Positions 1 through 5,672 of a stretch of 5,836 nt of DNA are shown in pieces (position 1 is the first letter of the stretch; every line of letters begins with the position of its first letter). Under the pieces are notes generated by a model that was not told where the DNA came from, searched no databases, and saw only the letters and a program-made list of their open reading frames with translations. This stretch comes from an uncultured Pirellula sp. (lineage in GTDB: Bacteria; Planctomycetota; Planctomycetia; Pirellulales; Pirellulaceae). The DNA is taken from contig CAITIF010000205.1 of the NCBI GenBank assembly GCA_903892365.1, positions 1 through 5,836 on the forward strand, read 5' to 3'. Position numbers and translations under genes: made by a program.

Positions 1-10
1 ACTGCGGCTG

Positions 11-3000
11 ATGTCTCCGAAGTCTCGCGACGAGGCGTGGCGAGAGCTAGCCGCAGTTTATTTTGAACTGCGGTATTTTGAACCCGACCTTTTGCCAATA
101 TGGTTCCCTGCATTGTCGGAACCGCACAGCGTTGAAGCTCTACTATCGCACGACTTGGACATCCCAAAGATCTTCGAACGATCTCGATTGGAAGGTGCCC
201 CGTCCCCGGCTCTGATCTCGCACACGGATAGCGATGAGGATCGCCTTCTTACGACACGTCGAAACTGGTCCATGGCTTCCAATGCCACCAAATCGGAACG
301 AGGATATCTGCGTCAGCTTCGAAAACGCGATCGAGCCATCGAACGAGGGAACACTGTTTTTGCGATTGCATGCGCGATTCGAGCAGTGCATCATGCCAAC
401 TCGGAAAGAAAAAGAAGCTCTGCGAAAAGCAAGGCTCGTGAAGATGTCGCGCGCCTTGTCAGCCGCCTGCGAAATGCTATCGACTTTCCGGATCGTGATA
501 CTCAGGCTTGGCAAACGGCGTTATGGGAGTTATCCGAAAATTCGATTCATGGATTTTGGAATGCAGAAAAGCGATTGCTTTACGATCTCCAAAAGGTATG
601 CCTTGATCACGAGCGCCTGACGTACAAAGTGGACCTTGTTAAGTGGCTTGTTAGCCGAGGCAAACGGCCTGTCCGAAGACCTCTGACGAATCTTCGCGAG
701 GTCGCCATGGCAAAGCATCTTGCAAGTGCAGCATCGCGACTAACGTATGTTCGACTGAGCGGGAACGATCGAAACCGTTTAACAGAACTGATACAAAATG
801 CAGCTTCGCTGTCGGAATCGCAGATGCGAGACCGTATGCGCCCCGTACTGTACCAAACGCTTTTGTCTGTCGACTTGGTACCCAAAAGCATCCCCGAACA
901 GGTTGCGATGGACAAATTGGTTGACGAAGCCCTGGATTGCATTGCAGACCGTGGCTATCTGACCATGGGATATTTGCGGGATGCGATCAGTCGCAACGAC
1001 CTGAAACTTCCTGACATCCAAGAGGCACGCGAAGTCTGGCATGGCGATTCCCTGCTGCGAGCGGACGACCGGCTTGATCTGTCCCTGGATGGGGTTTACC
1101 GCCGGGGTGAGTTTTATCTGCGTTGGCTTCAAGTGGTTAGCTCCTTCTTCTTTGGCACTCGATTCGGACGCTTCGCCACTTTGTATCTAATCATCCCGTT
1201 CGGCGGAGCGGTGGTGATCGTCGAAGGAGCGCTTCATGTGCTTCATCTGTTTGGAAGCCACCATCACGAATCGGGGAGTGAATCGACGGCCGACCACGAT
1301 GCGCAAGCCAGCCCTTCCGGCATCCTACCCGTGGCAGAACCGCAGAAACCAAATCCAGTCGCGGATTCCTCGAATCAACCGATCCAAGAAAAGCTCAACA
1401 AAACCGGCACAACAGCCCCATCATCAGACGTATCGTCGGAGTCATCGCAAGAAGCATCGCTGGACCAAACAGAATCTATCGTTTCTGTTGCACCCAAGAC
1501 CACCGATGAAGCGGTGGGTGAAATCCTATCACAGCGAACAGAAACCTTTTCGCTGGTTCTGATTCTGGGTTTGTTACTGCTGGCTCTCATTCACGTGCCT
1601 TCGTTTCGAAAACAGTTACTGACGGGACTGACGAGAGCTTGGCGATTCCTACGAGCGGTCATCGTCGAGACCCCTCTATTCTTGATAAAGCTTCCCGTAC
1701 TAACTCGATTATGGACATCCAAACCATTTGTGCGGTTACGCCGATACATGGTGGTACCAAGCATTCTAGCCATCTTGGTGGGACGAACGTTCCCTTGGTT
1801 GGCGGGATGGAATCCTTTGGAATGGTGGGGTGTAGCAACCATTGCCTTGCTGACCAGCACTATCCTGAATACACGCATGGGGCGGGACACGCAAGAAGTA
1901 ACCCGCGACTGGATCGAGAATGCTTTGCATCAGCTGCAAGCTCGGTTCGTCTTTGCGTTCATTGGTTGGATTGTGGACTTCTTTCGTTTGCTTCTAGGCA
2001 CTCTTGAGCGAATCTTGTACGCTGTGGATGAATGGCTTCGTTTTCACAGCGACGAAAACTGGCTTTCTGTACTGGCAAAAGCGATCTTAGGAGTTGCTTG
2101 GTCCTTTGTCTCGTTCTTGATTCGTATTTACGTTAATCTTTTGATTGAGCCAACGTTCCATCCCGTAAAACATTTCCCCGTCGTTACTGTGGCTCATAAG
2201 ATATTGCTACCTGCTCTGATCATGCTAGAAGGGAACATGGTTCACTTCTTAGGCCAATATGTTGGAACTCCTATCGCACGCTCGATCACTTGGTTCAATA
2301 TCTTCTTTCTGCCGGGGTTCTTTGGGTTTGCGGTTTGGGAATTGAAAGAGAACTGGAAGCTCTACCTGTCCAATCGAATCAACCGCATCGGCCCCGTTCC
2401 AGTCGGAAGCCATGGTGAAACGCTGGCAAGACTACTTCGCCCCGGATTTCACTCTGGCACATTACCTAAGATCTTTCGAAAGCTTCGCAAATTAGAACAC
2501 AGGGATTCGTCTCTTGGCCGATTTACGAGCCGTCGCTCAGCGCAAGAGCAGCTTCACCATGCCGAGAAGGCGATTCGATTTTTTGTCGATCGGGAACTCA
2601 TTGCACTTCTTCACAAATCCCCAGCGTTGGGAGACCTGAAGGTGGCATGCACAACGATTCAAACCGCGTCGAATAGCTTTTCGATTGAACTTGTTTGTTC
2701 ATCGCACCCTAGCGAGCCTGCTCAGTTTCGATTTCAGGAACAGAGCGGATGGCTGATCGCCACAATCGCACAAACAGGCTGGCTTGAGCTTATCGACGCC
2801 GAACAGCGCAACTCGGTCCTGCATGCACTAGAAGGATTCTATCGCAAGGGGGGAATCGATTTGGTACGCGAGCAACTGGAGAACAACTTGACTCGCGAGC
2901 ACCCGTACGATATCGATTCAGAAGGCCTACGCATTTGGCCATCGCAGCAATTTGAAGTGGAACTGGTTGCGAATCTGCGGGATGAGAAAATGATTGCTCC

Positions 3001-3166
3001 GCTTCCTGCGTTTCAAGCGAGCCAAGCGGGACTGAAGCCGATCGAGCGAGAGAAGATCGTTTTTTCCGCAACGGAAACCGAGTGGACTCAGTGGGAGAAA
3101 ACTTGGTCATCAAAAGAAACGTCTAGCGACGCGAGCAGTAAGATTCAACTGGAATCAAAGCGTTGA
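11..3166 (+). CDS. Large multi-pass membrane protein, function unknown (start possibly upstream)
   Basis: This 1051-residue protein is not one I recognise by name. Residues 1-375 form a soluble, Arg/Lys-rich, mostly helical domain with a strongly basic stretch at about 97-155. A hydrophobic segment lies at about 387-412 and is followed by a low-complexity linker (about 416-510, rich in Ser, Pro, Gln, Glu) that begins with HHH at 417-419. Further hydrophobic helices lie near 512-530, 580-598, 604-620, 645-664, 686-710, 724-740 and 758-777. After them comes a polar motif rich in Gly, His and Arg (799-831, including RPGFHSGTLPK) and a soluble domain to about 1020, ending in a Ser/Lys-rich tail. 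ATG at 11 is the first in frame, but the codons before it (CTG, CGG, CTG) are open and the ten bases upstream show no ribosome binding site, so the gene may begin outside the window. The layout suggests an inner-membrane scaffold, transport or sensing protein, but no catalytic motif is visible. Confidence 0.85.
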   Translation: MSPKSRDEAWRELAAVYFELRYFEPDLLPIWFPALSEPHSVEALLSHDLDIPKIFERSRLEGAPSPALISHTDSDEDRLLTTRRNWSMASNATKSERGYLRQLRKRDRAIERGNTVFAIACAIRAVHHANSERKRSSAKSKAREDVARLVSRLRNAIDFPDRDTQAWQTALWELSENSIHGFWNAEKRLLYDLQKVCLDHERLTYKVDLVKWLVSRGKRPVRRPLTNLREVAMAKHLASAASRLTYVRLSGNDRNRLTELIQNAASLSESQMRDRMRPVLYQTLLSVDLVPKSIPEQVAMDKLVDEALDCIADRGYLTMGYLRDAISRNDLKLPDIQEAREVWHGDSLLRADDRLDLSLDGVYRRGEFYLRWLQVVSSFFFGTRFGRFATLYLIIPFGGAVVIVEGALHVLHLFGSHHHESGSESTADHDAQASPSGILPVAEPQKPNPVADSSNQPIQEKLNKTGTTAPSSDVSSESSQEASLDQTESIVSVAPKTTDEAVGEILSQRTETFSLVLILGLLLLALIHVPSFRKQLLTGLTRAWRFLRAVIVETPLFLIKLPVLTRLWTSKPFVRLRRYMVVPSILAILVGRTFPWLAGWNPLEWWGVATIALLTSTILNTRMGRDTQEVTRDWIENALHQLQARFVFAFIGWIVDFFRLLLGTLERILYAVDEWLRFHSDENWLSVLAKAILGVAWSFVSFLIRIYVNLLIEPTFHPVKHFPVVTVAHKILLPALIMLEGNMVHFLGQYVGTPIARSITWFNIFFLPGFFGFAVWELKENWKLYLSNRINRIGPVPVGSHGETLARLLRPGFHSGTLPKIFRKLRKLEHRDSSLGRFTSRRSAQEQLHHAEKAIRFFVDRELIALLHKSPALGDLKVACTTIQTASNSFSIELVCSSHPSEPAQFRFQEQSGWLIATIAQTGWLELIDAEQRNSVLHALEGFYRKGGIDLVREQLENNLTREHPYDIDSEGLRIWPSQQFEVELVANLRDEKMIAPLPAFQASQAGLKPIEREKIVFSATETEWTQWEKTWSSKETSSDASSKIQLESKR

Positions 3167-3182
3167 TAGACCACCTGCACCT

Positions 3183-3215
3183 ATCAAGAACCGAAGACTC
3201 ATTTCGGTTCTTGAT
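3183..3215 (+). terminator. Perfect 13-bp hairpin after the large membrane-protein gene
   Basis: ATCAAGAACCGAA (3183-3195) and TTCGGTTCTTGAT (3203-3215) are exact reverse complements separated by a 7-base loop. The hairpin starts 16 bases after the stop codon of the upstream gene, where a transcription end is expected before the converging minus-strand gene. No T-run follows on either strand, so it is not a textbook intrinsic terminator. It could instead be a 3'-end stabilising stem or act with Rho. Confidence 0.6.
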
Positions 3216-3254
3216 GGAATGTTGCCCTTGGGATTCGCCACAACGGTTCGTTTC

Positions 3255-3302
3255 CGGTTTGCATGGTCGGTTTGCATGGTCGGTTTGCATGGTCGGTTTG
3301 CA
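3255..3302. repeat. 13-bp tandem repeat, 3.7 units
   Basis: The unit CGGTTTGCATGGT occurs exactly three times in a row (3255-3267, 3268-3280, 3281-3293), followed by the first nine bases of a fourth unit (3294-3302). There are no mismatches. The array lies in the gap between two convergent genes. The unit length of 13 is not a multiple of three, so an ORF through it would change its repeat peptide from unit to unit, and I treat it as non-coding. An exact, untruncated array suggests recent slippage and probable copy-number variation between strains. Confidence 0.9.
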
Positions 3303-3367
3303 CCCTAGAGGAGTTCCACGCAAGCCGAGCTATCACTTCGTGGCGATACCCCTGACCCGTTCCAACC

Positions 3368-3386
3368 CTTCGGTTTAGAACCGAAG
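3368..3386 (-). terminator. Hairpin overlapping the stop codon of the barrel-protein gene
   Basis: CTTCGGTT (3368-3375) pairs with AACCGAAG (3379-3386) across a 3-base loop. On the minus strand the stem covers the last codons and the TAA stop (3375-3377) of the outer-membrane-type gene. No T-run follows on the minus strand. It may act as a 3'-end structure or a weak terminator for either convergent transcript, so the termination role is inferred from position only. Confidence 0.4.
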
Positions 3387-4466
3387 AATCAGATCGGCAG
3401 TAATTCGATTTTCAAGAATCCCGCGACGCTCTGTCAATGGAAACTCAAATGCGATACCTGATTCAATGTTCCGATTTGGCTTCAGCTTGACACCCCAAGC
3501 ATTCGTTACCATGTTGTTCCCAGCAATATCGCGGGAACCGAGATTGAAAAGATCGCCACCTTCGATTGGGGCAGCAAGCCCGTTGCCACTCTTCATGAAA
3601 TTGTACCAATTGAGTTCCGTGAACCCGTAGAGCATGCTTCCGAAACGTCGGTCCACGTGATGGGACCAGTAGAACATTTGGTTTTCAGCTTGGCTGTCGA
3701 CTGGAAGTATAAATCCCGTTGACGTCAGGTAGTGAGCCGAAGAGCCTAATCTCGTTCCACCTGACAAGAAGAAGTCAAACACGCCATCTCCGTTAGCTTG
3801 CAGAGACGATCGCGTTCCCGCAGTTGTTTCGAAACGAGCGCCAACCGACAACAACCGCCCCTGCTCTGGATCACGGTATAACGAGTACTTCAATCCGGCA
3901 CCAACGTCTGCCCAACCATTGGTAATGAGTGGACTGGAGCTGTCGATATAGCCATCCTTGACAGCGATGAGCGACAAATTTTCGGTCAATCGAAGCCTTA
4001 CCTGAAGTGCATATAAGCGAAGCTCGTCTTTCGGTAAGCCTAGAAGACTAGGAATGTTGTGATGGATGAATATCCCTCGCACTTCAGTCAACTGACGAGG
4101 ATCTTCAAAATAGACAGGGTTGGTCATCGGACTGATGAAATCGTCATAACATCCTTCGCTCTGCTTAATGATCCCCAGTCCGAAAAGACTCTTATTCCCA
4201 ACATTGAAGCCATCGCAGTTCGCAGAGGAATCGCAGCACGTGGCACCGCACCCACCGAATTGCATTGGCACACTCAGGTCACACGCGTCGCTCGAAGCGA
4301 CAGCTTCCCCCTCGCAAGAAGCCTGAGTAACAGCCCAATCCATCGGGGACGCTTGTATCGTAGTCCCCTGAAGGCCGCTTCCGATTCTCTGCGTGGTTGC
4401 AGCAAGCCCTCTTCCACCCAAGGAAGCAGCAATAGCGATCATCATCGCGTATTTGATTTTTTGCAT
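3375..4466 (-). CDS. Secreted outer-membrane beta-barrel-like protein with Cys-rich N-terminal segment
   Basis: The preferred start gives 363 residues. Residues 1-23 look like a Sec signal peptide: a basic start (MQKIKY), a hydrophobic core AMMIAIAASLGG, and a small-residue end GLAA. After it comes a segment with seven cysteines (51, 62, 73, 77, 78, 84, 106), all the cysteines of the mature protein. A conserved-looking stretch with SPMTNPVYFEDPRQL follows at about 112-126. The rest alternates polar and hydrophobic residues and is Gly/aromatic-rich, with WADVGAGLKYSLYRD near 185-199 reminiscent of the Phenol_MetA_deg/transporter barrel group. The C-terminus TADLILRF ends in Phe with hydrophobics at alternate positions, the signature used by the BAM machinery. 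The frame is open to an ATG at 4553 that has a better ribosome binding site and would add 29 residues before the signal peptide. I infer an outer-membrane channel or structural protein; the substrate is unknown. Confidence 0.8.
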   Translation of the reverse strand: MQKIKYAMMIAIAASLGGRGLAATTQRIGSGLQGTTIQASPMDWAVTQASCEGEAVASSDACDLSVPMQFGGCGATCCDSSANCDGFNVGNKSLFGLGIIKQSEGCYDDFISPMTNPVYFEDPRQLTEVRGIFIHHNIPSLLGLPKDELRLYALQVRLRLTENLSLIAVKDGYIDSSSPLITNGWADVGAGLKYSLYRDPEQGRLLSVGARFETTAGTRSSLQANGDGVFDFFLSGGTRLGSSAHYLTSTGFILPVDSQAENQMFYWSHHVDRRFGSMLYGFTELNWYNFMKSGNGLAAPIEGGDLFNLGSRDIAGNNMVTNAWGVKLKPNRNIESGIAFEFPLTERRGILENRITADLILRF

Positions 4467-4559
4467 GATTCTACCGTTCGAATTAATAGGATTCCATTCC
4501 ATCGATCGACTACCTGGGAGCGATCTTCCATCCACAACCCAACGCTGTCGCATCGTCGA

Positions 4560-4567
4560 TTCCTTTT
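4560..4567 (-). promoter_or_regulatory. Ribosome binding site for the alternative upstream start of the barrel-protein gene
   Basis: On the minus strand AAAAGGAA lies six bases upstream of the ATG at 4553-4551, which is in frame with the barrel protein. The inner ATG at 4466, which gives the cleaner signal peptide, has only a weak GGTAG-like site. The site therefore supports initiation at 4553 with a 29-residue extension, whereas the signal peptide shape supports 4466. The choice is unresolved. Confidence 0.45.
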
Positions 4568-4768
4568 GGAAATAGACGGAACGGCTGCTAATTTCCCCAT
4601 ATCATCAGATCGAGTACCAAAAGTGCTTTTCGACTTGGTCACACGTGTGCACCTAAGGCAAAATCGGCTTAACATGCGTGCAGCCGACAAGCGCGCTAGT
4701 GCTCAGCAGAACATCCCTTAGGGATTAACAACATTTCACTCAACGAGAATCGTTCTTCGCATTGAACA

Positions 4769-4787
4769 TGAGCCACAGGCGTTAGCC
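4769..4787 (+). repeat. 19-bp dispersed repeat, copy 1
   Basis: TGAGCCACAGGCGTTAGCC matches the second copy at 4826-4844 at 16 of 19 positions; the three differences are all transitions. Starts are 57 bases apart. The element resembles the GC-rich, GCTAGCC-containing intergenic repeats I associate with Rhodopirellula-like genomes, which is recollection and not a search result. Its function is unknown. Confidence 0.6.
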
Positions 4788-4825
4788 CAATGGCACTCAC
4801 TTTTTAGCTTGCGCAAGCAAATTAC

Positions 4826-4844
4826 TGAGCCGCGGGCGCTAGCC
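4826..4844 (+). repeat. 19-bp dispersed repeat, copy 2, entering an inverted repeat
   Basis: TGAGCCGCGGGCGCTAGCC is the second copy of the 19-bp element. Its end runs into CTAGCCGCG (4839-4847), whose exact reverse complement CGCGGCTAG lies at 4876-4884, giving a 9-bp stem around a 28-base loop. The same 9-mer occurs again on the minus strand at 5359-5367. The arrangement looks like a REP-type palindromic intergenic unit. Confidence 0.6.
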
Positions 4845-4913
4845 GCGTTACGGTTCCCCTGCCAAATACGGTTATCGCGGCTAGTGTCTTTTTGAAGTTG
4901 CACCGTTTTAATT

Positions 4914-5024
4914 TCAATCGTGCTCGTGCTCAATGAAATGGTGCTCGTGATCGCAATCGGTACACCCTGGTCGAGCACGAGTACCGCTGGCGCTGAGTAA
5001 GAGTAAGAAGAACAAGATTATCAT
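4914..5024 (-). CDS. Doubtful small protein: hydrophobic N-terminus with Cys/His/acid-rich tail
   Basis: The 36-residue ORF starts with a hydrophobic stretch (MIILFFLLLLSASG), then TRARPGCTDCDHEHHF and IEHEHD. This reads like a secretion signal or membrane anchor followed by a short tail with two Cys, five His and several acids, a composition typical of transition-metal binding. The frame extends to an ATG at 5108 (64 residues). Neither start has a good ribosome binding site, and the tail is encoded by a CTCGTG/GAGCAC-rich DNA stretch that could produce His-Glu runs by chance. No homologue is known to me. If real, it would be a periplasmic or membrane-attached metal-binding peptide. Confidence 0.3.
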   Translation of the reverse strand: MIILFFLLLLSASGTRARPGCTDCDHEHHFIEHEHD

Positions 5025-5218
5025 GTTAGCTGGGCTACCGGACTTCTGCTCAACGGCGAACTGGGTGGTACGCCTGCGGTTGGTAAGGTTTTTTGCACCT
5101 ACGACCATTCTTTATCGAATCGGTCTGAGTTTTGCACTTGAGTCAGCCAGCTACGATGATTCGAGCGGGACTGGCTGCGACCATCCAGGCTGAAGTTGAT
5201 TCAAGAAACATCCAATGC

Positions 5219-5225
5219 AAAGGAG
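5219..5225 (+). promoter_or_regulatory. Strong ribosome binding site that fixes the start of the 39-residue protein
   Basis: AAAGGAG lies five bases before the ATG at 5231. It is the best Shine-Dalgarno match in the window and decides against the earlier in-frame TTG at 5132, which has none. Confidence 0.8.
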
Positions 5226-5230
5226 CATCT

Positions 5231-5350
5231 ATGTTCGATTGGTTCAAACGCATCCCCCCGGCCCAAGCTTTAGGCTGGGGAGCCATTGGGTTGTTAGCAA
5301 TCTTGATCGTCCTGATTTTCGTGCGACGCTTGACAGGGTTTGCCGGATAG
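5231..5350 (+). CDS. Small single-span membrane protein, 39 residues
   Basis: The protein begins MFDWFKRIPPAQALGWG, continues with a hydrophobic helix (about residues 15-33, AIGLLAILIVLIFV), then RRLTGFAG. It has an amphipathic aromatic/basic start, one membrane span and a basic RR just after it. The positive residues flank both ends (K6/R7 and R34/R35 approximately), so orientation is not obvious. The start is chosen from the strong AAAGGAG site and a compact product; the frame runs back to 5132 but that extension lacks a binding site. It ends 13 bases before the convergent end of the DUF4404 gene. I do not recognise a family. Tiny proteins of this shape often modulate a larger membrane complex, which here is only inference. 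Confidence 0.6.
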   Translation: MFDWFKRIPPAQALGWGAIGLLAILIVLIFVRRLTGFAG

Positions 5351-5353
5351 AAT

Positions 5354-5367
5354 CCGCGCGCGGCTAG
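5354..5367. repeat. GC-rich palindrome between convergent gene ends, with a third CTAGCCGCG copy
   Basis: CCGCGCGCGG (5354-5363) is a perfect 10-bp palindrome filling most of the 13-base gap between the stop of the small membrane protein and the stop of the minus-strand DUF4404 gene. Bases 5359-5367 (CGCGGCTAG) are the reverse complement of the 9-mer at 4839-4847 and include the TAG stop of the DUF4404 gene. It may form part of a bidirectional transcript end, but there is no loop or T-run. Confidence 0.4.
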
Positions 5368-5657
5368 ATCCCCATGTCGGCAAGTCGCTCGGCAATGATC
5401 GCCAAATTGGTGGTCAGTTGTGGATGCTGGACTTCAAAGTCAAGGATAAGCTTATCGACGCGCTGTTGAAAGCTCCCCTCCTCGGGTACCTTCGTTTCCA
5501 AGAAGGGATCGTCGACTGGGCGGGGGCTCGCCAAGGCCATTTGGATTTCGACGATGAGAGACTTTAGTTTTTCTCTTGTCGACGCGTCGATAGTAGGAGC
5601 GTCGATCAAGCATTGGTGAAAGGCTTCCAGGTCTGTAGCTAGCTTGTCTTGCGTCAT
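5364..5657 (-). CDS. DUF4404 family protein
   Basis: This 97-residue soluble protein matches the shape of the DUF4404 family (PF14357) as I know it: an N-terminal helix (MTQDKLATDLEAFHQCL), an ID.STREKL helix at about 23-40, a charged middle (about 45-62), and a C-terminal block with DFEVQHPQLTTNLAIIAERL then ADMGI. The family is short (roughly 85-100 residues), so the length is complete. It has no signal peptide or membrane span and is acidic and helical. The biochemical role of the family is unknown. The start ATG at 5657 is preceded by AAAGGG at a somewhat long spacing of 10 bases. It follows the cytochrome gene by 15 bases on the same strand, so the two are probably co-transcribed. Confidence 0.85.
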   Translation of the reverse strand: MTQDKLATDLEAFHQCLIDAPTIDASTREKLKSLIVEIQMALASPRPVDDPFLETKVPEEGSFQQRVDKLILDFEVQHPQLTTNLAIIAERLADMGI

Positions 5658-5672
5658 GCTAATGCACCCTTT

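Larger units (their letters stand above)
4467..4913. other. Intergenic region with short palindromes and degenerate repeats
   Basis: No convincing gene lies here apart from the possible 5' extension of the barrel gene (4467-4553). Visible structures are a 10-bp palindrome CACACGTGTG (4640-4649), a small stem ATCCC-TTA-GGGAT (4713-4725), a 12-bp palindrome GCTTGCGCAAGC (4807-4818), two 19-bp repeat copies (4769-4787, 4826-4844) and an inverted CTAGCCGCG pair (4839-4847 and 4876-4884). The CACACGTGTG palindrome is about 87 bases upstream of the ATG at 4553 and could be an operator for the minus-strand gene, but no clear -35/-10 pair is seen. Confidence 0.55.

Noticed and set aside
234..620. 128-codon plus-strand ORF inside the large membrane-protein gene, with similar minus-strand ORFs at 143-514, 607-942, 779-1132, 1591-1890 and 2790-3113
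   Set aside because: All are fully nested in a continuous 1051-codon frame that has clear membrane helices; the nested translations look random.
3255..3302. Tandem units considered as a CRISPR array
   Set aside because: The 13-base units abut directly with no spacers and are far shorter than CRISPR repeats; no cas gene is visible.
3163..3378. 71-codon ORF crossing the tandem repeat in the convergent gap
   Set aside because: It runs through a hairpin and a 13-bp repeat whose length is not a multiple of three, so the repeat peptide changes from unit to unit, and it has no ribosome binding site.
4059..4721. 220-codon plus-strand ORF opposite the barrel-protein gene
   Set aside because: It lies antisense to a gene with a signal peptide and beta-signature, its translation has no domain-like composition, and no ribosome binding site is evident. 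It is a shadow frame.
4736..4978. 80-codon minus-strand ORF in the repeat-rich intergenic region
   Set aside because: It spans both 19-bp repeats and a palindrome, has a composition without domain character and no ribosome binding site.
5132..5160. Possible promoter TTGCAC, 17-base spacer, GATGAT upstream of the small membrane-protein gene
   Set aside because: Matches to the consensus boxes are only 3 of 6 and 4 of 6, too weak to call in a planctomycete-like genome.
5023..5193. Plus-strand ORF of about 56 codons starting at ATG 5023
   Set aside because: There is no ribosome binding site, no domain-like features, and it overlaps the doubtful minus-strand small ORF.
5132..5230. TTG-initiated 33-residue extension of the 39-residue membrane protein
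   Set aside because: The inner ATG at 5231 has a near-ideal AAAGGAG site while the TTG has none.
5340..5567. 75-codon plus-strand ORF opposite the DUF4404 gene
   Set aside because: It is antisense to a recognisable protein family and overlaps the end of the small membrane-protein gene.
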